Below, one piece after another: positions 13,096-19,875 of a stretch of 20,406 nt of DNA (its first letter is position 1; every line of letters begins with the position of its first letter). This DNA is from Anaerolineaceae bacterium (GTDB lineage Bacteria > Chloroflexota > Anaerolineae > Anaerolineales > Anaerolineaceae), in the NCBI GenBank assembly GCA_003524305.1, contig DQHW01000017.1, forward strand, positions 103,630-124,035, written 5' to 3'. A program made the position numbers and the translations under genes. The notes beneath the pieces were generated by a model. The model saw only the letters and a list, made by a program, of their open reading frames with translations, did not search any database and was not told where the DNA came from.

Positions 13096-13704
13096 GTGAG
13101 CGAAAAGATTCTTCATCACCGCCGTTCCATCCGTCTCGCGGATAATGATTATTCCGCGGAGGGAGGGTATTACATCACCATTGTCACCCAGGGTAGAGTG
13201 TGTTTGTTTGGTGAGCCCCTCTCGCAAAAAACGCTCGGGGGTGCAAAAACCGCTATTGTGGGTGGTGAAGTTTGTATAAATGAATTTGGGAAGATTGTGT
13301 GGGACGAATGGTTTAAAACAGCACAATTACGTCAAAATGTTGAATTGATGGAAGATGAATTTGTGGTCATGCCGAATCATATCCATGGAATAATTTGGTT
13401 GAATGATGGCGGTGTGAATCGAATGCCAACAAAATCAACGATGAATAACCGATCATCCGTAGGGGCGTATAGCCATACGCCCCTACGATCACCTTCACAT
13501 ACAATCGGCGCCATCGTTAGGGGGTTTAAAGGTGCGGTTACGACGAGAATTAATACACAACGCGATCAAAAAGGTGTTGCTGTTTGGCAACGTAACTACT
13601 ACGAGCATATTATTTCATCGGAACGGGATTATGAAAATATTGCCAATTACATCTACACAAATCCCATCAATTGGGACGCGGATGGTGAGAATATTAGATC
13701 CTAA
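13096..13704 (+). CDS. REP-associated tyrosine transposase (RAYT), copy 1
   Basis: About 202 residues of the Y1/IS200-like TnpA_REP family. HHRRSIRL opens the protein, ITIVT is the core strand, MPNHIHGI is the HUH metal-binding motif, and NYYEHI carries the catalytic tyrosine that attacks one DNA strand at a hairpin end. Such enzymes are tied to the spread of REP palindromes. I chose GTG at 13096, 7 bases after the previous stop; the frame is open further up but overlaps the membrane protein gene. Compared with copy 2, it has 13 extra codons within about 13216-13260. It also carries a REP-like hairpin in frame at 13458-13487. The last 4 bases overlap the convergent DUF4404 gene. It appears intact. 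Confidence 0.88.
   Translation: MSEKILHHRRSIRLADNDYSAEGGYYITIVTQGRVCLFGEPLSQKTLGGAKTAIVGGEVCINEFGKIVWDEWFKTAQLRQNVELMEDEFVVMPNHIHGIIWLNDGGVNRMPTKSTMNNRSSVGAYSHTPLRSPSHTIGAIVRGFKGAVTTRINTQRDQKGVAVWQRNYYEHIISSERDYENIANYIYTNPINWDADGENIRS
13458..13487. repeat. REP-like hairpin inside the first RAYT gene
   Basis: A perfect 13-bp stem, CGTAGGGGCGTAT (13458-13470) with its complement (13475-13487), encloses the loop AGCC. It is read in frame as V-G-A-Y-S-H-T-P-L. The same palindrome stands at the same protein position in the second RAYT (17318-17349). GTAGGGGCG-type palindromes are common dispersed intergenic repeats in several phyla (recalled, not searched). Confidence 0.85.
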
Positions 13705-13973
13705 ATCCCGGCGCCGCTCAGAATTGCGGAGATCTTGGCCACCTGTTCGGTCAGGGTGGGATGGGTGACCTCAAAATGGGTGACGGCATCTTCCAAATTC
13801 GTAAACACAGTAGGCTGCAGCGGTTCGGGGTCGTCATCTGATCGTTCCAGCAGGGCAGCGATATCGGTTTCAAGACTGCGGAGCAGTTCAATGCCCTTTT
13901 CATCAACCTCATTCGTGTTTTTTATCTCTTCGTGAAGTTTGGTTAAAAGCGATCGAAGCTCATTATTTTCCAT
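13701..13973 (-). CDS. DUF4404 family protein
   Basis: A 90-residue acidic protein, mainly helical. LRSLLTKLHEEI at the start, LRSLETDIAALLER in the middle, LEDAVTHFEVTHPTLTEQV and a C-terminal GAGI match the DUF4404 pattern, whose members have no known function. Length is typical of the family. AGGAG lies 10 bases before the ATG at 13973. Its TAG overlaps the TAA of the convergent RAYT by 4 bases, so the transposase probably inserted right at the 3' edge without damaging this gene. No terminator hairpin remains behind it. Confidence 0.8.
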   Translation of the reverse strand: MENNELRSLLTKLHEEIKNTNEVDEKGIELLRSLETDIAALLERSDDDPEPLQPTVFTNLEDAVTHFEVTHPTLTEQVAKISAILSGAGI

Positions 13974-14082
13974 GGGATTGATTCTCCTGGTTAAATTCTA
14001 GCACCAAGAAGAAGAGTTGCATCTATAAAAAATCATAATATTGTCATGAATGAACGGTCTTAGCCAAAGCCCATGGCATTAA

Positions 14083-14112
14083 TTCGCAAAGATTCTTCAC
14101 TTCGGCTATACT
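14083..14112 (+). promoter_or_regulatory. Sigma-70-type promoter candidate for the YegP-like gene
   Basis: TTCGCA (14083-14088) and TATACT (14107-14112) are separated by 18 bases. The -10 is good (5/6) and the -35 moderate (4/6). It lies 40 bases before the ATG at 14153. Confidence 0.42.
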
Positions 14113-14152
14113 TAATGGATCACTCGTTTATTCATACAGAAAGGTTTTTACT

Positions 14153-14476
14153 ATGGCACACTATTCACTTAAGAAATCATCAGATGGCAAATATTTTTTC
14201 AATCTCGTAGCTGACAACAACGAAACTGTGCTGACCAGCGAAATGTACAACGAAAAAGATGGCGCGCTTAATGGTATCGACTCTGTCAAAAAGAATGCAC
14301 CCCTCGACGAACGTTATGAAGAAAAAGAAGCCTCCAACGGACAGCCCTATTTCGTGCTCAAGGCTGGCAATCATGAGATTATCGGCACCAGCGAGCAGTA
14401 CTCTTCCAAGCAGGCGATGAAGGGCGGCATTGAAGCAGTCAAAAAGATTGCACCCAAGGCTGAGATTAAAGAGTAG
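14153..14476 (+). CDS. YegP-like protein with two DUF1508 repeats
   Basis: A 107-residue cytoplasmic protein made of two tandem repeats of about 50 residues. Repeat 1 reads YFFNLVADNNETVLTSEMY then GIDSVKKNAP; repeat 2 reads YFVLKAGNHEIIGTSEQY then GIEAVKKIAP. This is the DUF1508/YegP fold, in which each repeat contributes a beta hairpin plus a helix. The role is unknown in general; members are often small, highly expressed or stress-linked. AAAGG precedes the ATG by 8-9 bases, and a promoter candidate sits at 14083-14112. Its own terminator is unclear: the hairpin downstream has its T run on the other strand. Confidence 0.9.
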   Translation: MAHYSLKKSSDGKYFFNLVADNNETVLTSEMYNEKDGALNGIDSVKKNAPLDERYEEKEASNGQPYFVLKAGNHEIIGTSEQYSSKQAMKGGIEAVKKIAPKAEIKE

Positions 14477-14498
14477 TCTCTAATTTTCACCGATCATT

Positions 14499-14533
14499 AA
14501 AAAAACAAGCGCCCTGGTTTCAAGGGCGCTTGT
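14499..14533 (-). terminator. Rho-independent terminator of the beta-helix lipoprotein gene
   Basis: ACAAGCGCCCT (14505-14515) pairs with AGGGCGCTTGT (14523-14533) around a 7-base loop. On minus the stem is followed by TTTTTT. It begins 16 bases after the stop at 14550 and may also slow plus-strand readthrough from the YegP-like gene. Confidence 0.88.
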
Positions 14534-14549
14534 CAGTTAACCAAACAGT

Positions 14550-16094
14550 CTATGGCATGGGGGTAACGGTGACTATCAGGATTTCAGGTTCACCGCTGGT
14601 CAAAATATTGTCAATGACAGTGAGTTTTTCGATCCAGTCTTCGGGTTCTGTATACATTGCAGTGAAGAAGGCCTGAATGGTGTTATTGGTGATGGTCGGA
14701 GAGGCCGGCGACTTAATCATTATGCCAGTTTCACCGTTGCTGATCACGTTCAAATTTGCGGTACCTGCGGTGTTGTCTACATATGAAATTCCTGTGCGGC
14801 AGGCTTCAATCGTATTGGAATCCAGCAAGGGGGCGGCATCGCCATCCAGGCTGATGGCCAAATAGAGATTTGTGAATTGGTTGCCGCGCGCTTCGCCGGA
14901 TGCAGAATCTTGATACGAAATGCCAATCACGTCTTCATAGGTCGCCTGGCTGAGAATGACAATGTTATTGGTGATCATCGGCGCGGATTCGTTCTGCACG
15001 ACGATGCCGATACTGGTGAAGGCTTCGATGGTATTGCCCACTGCTTCACCAGACGCATTATCCATAAATAGGATGGCTGATTTGACGCTGCTCAGATTGT
15101 TGTTGTTGATCTGGACATTTGAATTTGCTGTGATCTGGATGGCCAGCGCGTCAGGACTGTCACTAAAGGTATTATCTGAAATGGATGCCTGTGAATCATT
15201 CGCGGTAACGATGCAAGAGCCTGAGCAGTTCGAAAAAGTGCTGCCGCTGATTGAGGCGGTGGCCGTTTCAAGCAGGGTCAGCGCGGTATAGTTATTCGTC
15301 AAATGACTGTCGGTGATTGTGACCTGGGCCTGACCGTAGGCGTAAACGCCGATGTAAGAATCTGTGATGCTGGTTGACTCGAGGGTCAACTTGTTGGTGC
15401 CTGCCAAAAAGATTCCGCCGGGGATCTTCAGGGGGTTTTCGGGGTCCAGACGGTTTAAACTGCCTGCAATGTGGCTTCCGCGGATGACGGCTGCGGCGTC
15501 GTTGGCCATGCTGATGGCGCCGACTTGTTTGCCTGAAGCTGAGAGCGTGGCGCCGGTCAGTATGCAGTCTTCAAGCCATAAAGTGCCTGATTGCATATAG
15601 ATCAATGCTGCAGGGTCGCTGCCGGTATATTCGATCTTGATGCCCTTGAAGGTCAGCGTGCCTGTGCCTGAAAACATCAACATGGTGGTCACATCTTGAT
15701 AGGGCTTGGAGGTGGTTATGGTGGTTTGGTCATCTCCCGCGCCGATCAGGGTCAGGCTTTTGTCGAGGTTTAACCCCTGGGCAAGGCTAAAAACCCCCGG
15801 GGCCAGTGTGATCACATCCCCGTCTGCGGCAGAGGCGAGGATGGCGGTTAAATCATGGTCAGGGGTGATACCCGCCGGGGTGGGGCTGGGTTGGGGCGTG
15901 GGGGTGAATGCGGCCATGGCAGTGACCGTCTGAAAGGCAGACAATTCTTCTGGTGTCGGTCCGCAGGCTGAGGTCAACCCGATCAGAATAATGCAAAAGA
16001 CGGCCGTTAAAATGTTTAGCGGTTTGGATACCCTGTTTTGGTGACGTTTATTTTTGGGGGAAAATAGTGAGCGTGAAAACATAGATTCTTCCAT
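14550..16094 (-). CDS. Parallel beta-helix repeat lipoprotein (NosD/pectate-lyase-like fold)
   Basis: About 514 residues. After a basic N-terminal stretch of some 28 residues comes a hydrophobic segment ending in the lipobox LTSAC, so the protein is probably lipid-anchored outside the cytoplasm. A T-P-T-P-Q-P-S-P-T-P linker follows. DLTAILASAADGDVITLAPGVF then begins a right-handed beta-helix with many rungs of the N-x-I/F-x-N/D type (ITDSHLTNNYTALTL, ISDNTFSDS, ITNNTIQAF). The fold is seen in polysaccharide lyases, NosD and adhesins; no catalytic set is recognised, so carbohydrate binding or surface display is only a guess. The start is the ATG at 16094, because GGGAGG stands 6 bases upstream; the frame stays open 13 codons further. 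Confidence 0.85.
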   Translation of the reverse strand: MEESMFSRSLFSPKNKRHQNRVSKPLNILTAVFCIILIGLTSACGPTPEELSAFQTVTAMAAFTPTPQPSPTPAGITPDHDLTAILASAADGDVITLAPGVFSLAQGLNLDKSLTLIGAGDDQTTITTSKPYQDVTTMLMFSGTGTLTFKGIKIEYTGSDPAALIYMQSGTLWLEDCILTGATLSASGKQVGAISMANDAAAVIRGSHIAGSLNRLDPENPLKIPGGIFLAGTNKLTLESTSITDSYIGVYAYGQAQVTITDSHLTNNYTALTLLETATASISGSTFSNCSGSCIVTANDSQASISDNTFSDSPDALAIQITANSNVQINNNNLSSVKSAILFMDNASGEAVGNTIEAFTSIGIVVQNESAPMITNNIVILSQATYEDVIGISYQDSASGEARGNQFTNLYLAISLDGDAAPLLDSNTIEACRTGISYVDNTAGTANLNVISNGETGIMIKSPASPTITNNTIQAFFTAMYTEPEDWIEKLTVIDNILTSGEPEILIVTVTPMP

Positions 16095-16173
16095 GGTAAC
16101 CCTCCCGGTCATGGCAATGAATTGGTGCTTCAATTATATCGCCGTTAAGAAAATATGATTGCAAAAAGCGATC

Positions 16174-16875
16174 TTAATTCGATAAATTCTCCCTCATCCA
16201 TTCTTGAATCTCCCGCGACTCTTCTTCGTCGTGCAAATAATGCTTGCTGCCTTCCAATAACTTTAGACCGGCATCAAACCGAGAAGCAAACGCCTTGACG
16301 GCATCCACTTCGCTGACCTCGTCTTCTGCCCCCATTAGAATTTTGGTGGGTGTGCCCCACTTTTTAATGGGATGAGCCTTCACATAACTGTAATACTCCC
16401 ACTCGAATTTTGGACCGTACCGGTTGGCGATCACCTTTTCGGTTTTCAACTGTTCCTCGCTGATGTTGGCTGCCTTCATCATATTTCCGATCAGACGCAG
16501 CATATCTACCACCGGCGACTGAAACAGACACTGCTCAAATTCAGCATCTTGATAAGCCAGCAAACTGAAATAAGCGCCCAGGCTGCAGGCATACAGGCTG
16601 ATGCGATTTGAGAGGGTGCTGGCATAATTCATAATCGTGATCAGGTCTTTGACCGCATTGGGAGGGTTGTAGGCATAAGCTTCGTTTTTTCGCTCACCGT
16701 GTTCTGGCAGGTCAAAGCTGAGTACCTGATACCCTTTTGAGACAGTCTCTTCGGCCAGCAATTCAAAATCCTCTTTGCTGCCCAGCATGCCGTGGACGGC
16801 GATGATCAGTCTATCCGCGGGTGCGCCCCACAGGAGGCCAGGGATGCCGTCAATGTAAATATTTGTTTTGAGCAT
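16174..16875 (-). CDS. Alpha/beta hydrolase
   Basis: A 233-residue hydrolase. AVHGMLGSKEDF (H28-G29) is the oxyanion-hole HG motif, SFDLPEHGER the usual loop after strand 4, and ACSLGAY the nucleophile elbow with Ser98; the elbow reads A-x-S-x-G rather than G-x-S-x-G. MGAEDEVSE supplies the likely acid, and GSKHYLHDEEE the His (212 or 215). Probably a cytoplasmic esterase, lipase-like or dienelactone-hydrolase-like enzyme; substrate unknown. The start at 16875 keeps the protein domain-sized. The frame is open for another 125 codons, but that part is antisense to the RAYT gene and is not believable. It is divergent from the RAYT with a 114-base gap. Confidence 0.86.
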   Translation of the reverse strand: MLKTNIYIDGIPGLLWGAPADRLIIAVHGMLGSKEDFELLAEETVSKGYQVLSFDLPEHGERKNEAYAYNPPNAVKDLITIMNYASTLSNRISLYACSLGAYFSLLAYQDAEFEQCLFQSPVVDMLRLIGNMMKAANISEEQLKTEKVIANRYGPKFEWEYYSYVKAHPIKKWGTPTKILMGAEDEVSEVDAVKAFASRFDAGLKLLEGSKHYLHDEEESREIQEWMRENLSN

Positions 16876-16989
16876 ATTGTTTTTCCGTTTTGATATGAGT
16901 ATTGAAATTATATTTGAATTTCTGCAATCAAAGGAGGTTTGATATACAATAATCCAGTCATGACGATTTTCATGGATTAGGGGTAATCT

Positions 16990-17595
16990 ATGAAGGAAGA
17001 AACCGATAAAAGGGTTCACCACCGCCGTTCCATTCGCCTCGCGGGGTATGATTATGCCTCCGAGGGAGGATATTTCATTACCATTGTCACCCATAAAAGA
17101 GTGTGTTTGTTTGGTGAGGTTGTTAATGGTGAAGTTCGTTTGAATGAGTTTGGGAAGATCGTTTATGAAGAGTGGTTTCGAACAGTAAGATTGCGCCATA
17201 ATGTCGAAGTGTTGGAAAATGAATTTGTCGTGATGCCGAATCATATCCATGGCATTATTTGGATAAATGAAGATTATCAGGATGGTAAGGGGATCGTTTC
17301 AGTGAAGGATAATTTACCCGTAGGGGCGTATAACCATACGCCCCTACGGTCGCCATCACACACAATTGGCGCCATTGTCCGTGGTTATAAAGGTGCGATA
17401 ACCACAAGCATAAATACAATTCGAAATTCAAAAGGTATCCCCGTCTGGCAGCGCAATTATTATGAACATATAATATCTTCTGAAAACGATTACGATAACA
17501 TTGTCAATTACATCTATCTCAACTCATTTAATTGGGAAGAAGATGCTGAAAACACAACACTACATTATTCAGACAGGAGAATTTCATTATGCTAA
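16990..17595 (+). CDS. REP-associated tyrosine transposase (RAYT), copy 2
   Basis: 201 residues, clearly homologous to the RAYT at 13096-13704. HHRRSIRLAGYDY is at the start, MPNHIHGIIW is the HUH metal site and NYYEHIIS holds the catalytic Tyr. It cleaves and joins single-stranded DNA at hairpins and is not expected to have long terminal inverted repeats. AGGGG stands 6 bases before the ATG. A hairpin of the same sequence as in copy 1 lies in frame at 17318-17349. The C-terminal tail (TLHYSDRRISLC) runs through the ribosome site of the DinB gene and overlaps its ATG by 7 bases, which suggests the transposase landed next to dinB and read on to the first stop. It shows no frameshift. Confidence 0.9.
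   Translation: MKEETDKRVHHRRSIRLAGYDYASEGGYFITIVTHKRVCLFGEVVNGEVRLNEFGKIVYEEWFRTVRLRHNVEVLENEFVVMPNHIHGIIWINEDYQDGKGIVSVKDNLPVGAYNHTPLRSPSHTIGAIVRGYKGAITTSINTIRNSKGIPVWQRNYYEHIISSENDYDNIVNYIYLNSFNWEEDAENTTLHYSDRRISLC
17318..17349. repeat. REP-like hairpin inside the second RAYT gene
   Basis: A perfect 14-bp stem, CCGTAGGGGCGTAT (17318-17331) with its complement (17336-17349), encloses loop AACC. It is read in frame as P-V-G-A-Y-N-H-T-P-L-R. Stem sequence is identical to that at 13458-13487 over the 13 shared base pairs, while the loop (AACC against AGCC) and the outermost pair differ. Confidence 0.85.
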
Positions 17596-18110
17596 CCATC
17601 CCAAAACCACAACCCGGCGAATATGCGCCTTACGCCATCATATATATCGACCTGCTGCCTGATGACGGCGACCCCATGAGCCACCTGATCAAAAACCAGG
17701 TCACGGCATTCGAATTGATCAGTTCCTTGCCGGTCGAAAAACTGGATGTGCCCTGCGCCCCCGGCGAATGGACGGTTAAAGAGGTGCTTAGCCACATCAT
17801 GGATACCGAACGCGCCTTCAGCTACCGCGCCTTGCGCTTCGCCCGCAATGACCCCACCGAACTCTTCCCCCTCGACCAGGACCTGTATGTTAAAAACTCG
17901 GGGGTGAACTTCCGCTCCATCGAAGACATCATGGGCGAGTACACCGCCATCCGACAAGCAACCTTGACCTTGTTCAACAGTTTTGACGACCAGGCGCTCA
18001 CCCGCTCAGGGTTGGTGAAGGGCAACAACGTCAGCGTTCGCGCATTGGCGTGGTTAACCCCCGGGCATGAACTGCATCACTTGAACAGCATCAAGCAGAA
18101 TTATTGTTAA
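17589..18110 (+). CDS. DinB-family protein, copy 1
   Basis: A 173-residue four-helix-bundle protein of the DinB/YfiT-like group. The metal triad is visible as His69 (CAPGEWTVKEVLSHIMDTER), His160 and His164 (TPGHELHHLNSI). Many members bind zinc or nickel; some act as thiol-dependent S-transferases, most are uncharacterised. AGGAG at 17575-17579 is 9 bases before the ATG, which overlaps the end of the RAYT gene by 7 bases. A paralog of equal length follows 32 bases downstream, so the two are a tandem duplication and probably one transcript. G-E-W-T/S-V-K-E and Y-R-A-L-R-F-A-R are shared between them. Confidence 0.88.
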   Translation: MLTIPKPQPGEYAPYAIIYIDLLPDDGDPMSHLIKNQVTAFELISSLPVEKLDVPCAPGEWTVKEVLSHIMDTERAFSYRALRFARNDPTELFPLDQDLYVKNSGVNFRSIEDIMGEYTAIRQATLTLFNSFDDQALTRSGLVKGNNVSVRALAWLTPGHELHHLNSIKQNYC

Positions 18111-18142
18111 TTGATTGGCTCTTTAGTAGCAGGTAAAAAATT

Positions 18143-18664
18143 ATGAATACCATTTCAAAACCCCAAGACGATGAATACCCCGCCTATGCGGAAGTGTACT
18201 TCAAATGGGTTTCAAAAGACGCACCGTTAATCGAACAGCTTCAAGACAACCTGCAAACCACTATTGATTTAATCCGTTCAATGCCGGAGGAAAAGATCAC
18301 CACATCTTTCGCCCCGGGTGAATGGTCGGTCAAGGAGATTTTTGGGCACATGCTGGATCAGGAGCGGGTGTTGGTTTATCGCGCCTTGCGCTTTGCGAGG
18401 GGCGATGAAACCGAACTGGCAACTTTTGACCATGAAGTCTATGTGAAAAACTCAAGGGCCAATCAACGTCCGCTTGACGGGACGGTGAAAGAGTTTCTAT
18501 CCATCAGGAAGGCGTCCATTTCCTTTTACAACTCTTTGGATGAAACAGCCATGAGGCGATGTGGTATGGTTGGCGGCAACTGCTTCAGCGTCCGCGCATT
18601 GGCGTGGTTGACCGCCGGGCATGAACAACACCATGTGGACAGCATCAAACAGAATTACATGTGA
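18143..18664 (+). CDS. DinB-family protein, copy 2
   Basis: A 173-residue paralog of the gene just upstream. His69 (FAPGEWSVKEIFGHMLDQER), His160 and His164 (TAGHEQHHVDSI) sit at the same positions, so metal binding should be retained. The C-termini (SIKQNY) are nearly identical. Divergence is greatest in the first 50 residues and around 85-130, which may reflect different small-molecule substrates. A weak ribosome site (GCAGG, about 10 bases upstream) precedes the ATG at 18143. The gene ends before the bidirectional terminator at 18673-18707. Confidence 0.88.
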   Translation: MNTISKPQDDEYPAYAEVYFKWVSKDAPLIEQLQDNLQTTIDLIRSMPEEKITTSFAPGEWSVKEIFGHMLDQERVLVYRALRFARGDETELATFDHEVYVKNSRANQRPLDGTVKEFLSIRKASISFYNSLDETAMRRCGMVGGNCFSVRALAWLTAGHEQHHVDSIKQNYM

Positions 18665-18672
18665 GTAGATTC

Positions 18673-18707
18673 AAAAAAAGCTCCGGTCAATCACCGGAGC
18701 TTTCGTT
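18673..18707. terminator. Bidirectional Rho-independent terminator
   Basis: AAAGCTCCGGT (18677-18687) pairs with ACCGGAGCTTT (18693-18703) around a 5-base loop. On minus it runs into seven T (18679-18673), strong for hom; on plus it is followed by CTTTCGTTTT, fair for the DinB pair. Confidence 0.9.
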
Positions 18708-19736
18708 TTATCTATAAATTGCCAAAATATCTTCAATTACCGCGTAACCAGTGGGCAGTCTTCCGGCGCCAGGGCCGATCAGCGTGACCTCGCCCACGTA
18801 ATCCGTGACGAAGTGGGCGGCGTTGGTGGCGCCAGACACCCCTGCCAGCGGATGGGTGATGGGCAGGCGCTGCGGTTTCACGCTGGCTGCCAATTTACCA
18901 TCCACGACTTCCAGGCTGCCGATCAGTTTCCAGCGTTCGCCGGCGGCTTTGGCTGTGTTGATGTCTGCGAGGGTTAACTTCGAAATACCCGTGCGGTCCA
19001 CTTCTTCCATTGAAATTGGTTCATTCATCACCAGCCGTGCCAAAATAACCACCTTGCCGGCCGCGTCAAAACCTTCCACGTCGCCGGTGGGGTCCGCTTC
19101 GGCGTAACCCAGTTTTTGGGCTTCGGCCAGCGCGTCTGCATAGTTCATGCCGCTTTCCATCTGGGTGAGGATGTAATTGGTCGTGCCGTTAAAGATGCCC
19201 ATGATCTTGCGGATCTTACCTGCGGCCAGGATTTCACGCGCCAGGCGCAGGGTAGGTGTGCCACTCATCACCGTGCCTTCCACGCCAATTTGCACTCCGT
19301 TGGCTTCGGCCAGTGCATTCAGTCGTGAAAAATGCAAGGCCACCGGGCCTTTGTTTGAGGTAACCACATGTTTCTTTTGGGTTAGCGCTTCTATTACATG
19401 ATCCGTGGCGGGCTGACCTGTCTTGAGGTCGGTGTAGCTCATTTCAACGATCACATCCGCGTTGCATTCGCGGATCAGGGTCAGGGCGTCCCAACCGTGT
19501 TTGGCGGCAGGGTGATGCTTCAAAGAACCATTTTTTGAAACGTGATCGAGCAGGTCACCGGCATCCAAGCCGTCTGGGTCATAAAGATTTCCAATACGCG
19601 CATCCGAAATGGCTGTGATCTTTAGATCAAGCCCGAATTTTTCTTTGTATTCCTCGCGAGATTCCTTGAGGATTTGAGCCAATCCCTGGCCCACGTTGCC
19701 AAAACCGATCAATCCAAGCCGCACTTCTCTAATCAT
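18708..19736 (-). CDS. hom: Homoserine dehydrogenase, short form without ACT domain
   Basis: About 342 residues. GFGNVGQG (11-18) is the nucleotide-binding loop, followed by VIVEMSYTDLKTG, HVVTSNKGPVAL, the GTVMSGTPTL turn, the signature GIFNGTTNYILTQM and the catalytic DPTGDVEGFDAAGK. It reduces aspartate semialdehyde to homoserine with NAD(P)H, the branch point to threonine and methionine. The protein ends soon after the dehydrogenase core, so the C-terminal ACT domain that gives threonine feedback in longer forms is missing; such short forms are known in many lineages. I chose the ATG at 19736 because GGAGG sits 5 bases upstream; the frame stays open 8 codons further. No thrB, thrC or lysC is in view. 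Confidence 0.94.
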   Translation of the reverse strand: MIREVRLGLIGFGNVGQGLAQILKESREEYKEKFGLDLKITAISDARIGNLYDPDGLDAGDLLDHVSKNGSLKHHPAAKHGWDALTLIRECNADVIVEMSYTDLKTGQPATDHVIEALTQKKHVVTSNKGPVALHFSRLNALAEANGVQIGVEGTVMSGTPTLRLAREILAAGKIRKIMGIFNGTTNYILTQMESGMNYADALAEAQKLGYAEADPTGDVEGFDAAGKVVILARLVMNEPISMEEVDRTGISKLTLADINTAKAAGERWKLIGSLEVVDGKLAASVKPQRLPITHPLAGVSGATNAAHFVTDYVGEVTLIGPGAGRLPTGYAVIEDILAIYR

Positions 19737-19762
19737 GCTTCCCTCCAAATTTTGTTTCACGG

Positions 19763-19791
19763 ATTATCCCCTGAAGCGCGAAAATGTGCAA
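19763..19791 (-). promoter_or_regulatory. Promoter candidate for hom
   Basis: On minus, TTGCAC (19791-19786) and GATAAT (19768-19763) are separated by 17 bases. The -10 is 5/6 and the -35 weak. Initiation would give a leader of about 20 bases containing the GGAGG site. Confidence 0.4.
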
Positions 19792-19815
19792 GGAGAGCTG
19801 TGTGTTCCCATATTG

Positions 19816-19852
19816 CAATATTGGCAAAACTTGTTAAGTTCTGCCAATATTG
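19816..19852. repeat. Long intergenic hairpin upstream of hom
   Basis: CAATATTGGCA (19816-19826) pairs perfectly with TGCCAATATTG (19842-19852). Inside, AACTT (19828-19832) pairs with AAGTT (19836-19840) around GTT, with one A/C mismatch between the two helices. No T run follows on either strand, so it is not a standard terminator. It sits between the CBS gene stop and the hom promoter candidate. Confidence 0.75.
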
Positions 19853-19875
19853 AGAAACTGGTTATTGATATTGTT

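Noticed and set aside
13069..13326. Minus-strand frame opposite the first RAYT
   Set aside because: It is antisense to the HUH transposase. Its similarity to a frame opposite the second RAYT is a by-product of the homologous sense genes.
16876..17250. N-terminal extension of the alpha/beta hydrolase frame
   Set aside because: It is antisense to the second RAYT gene. A similar antisense peptide exists in the first RAYT (13069-13326), which follows from the homology of the sense genes. The domain begins properly at 16875.
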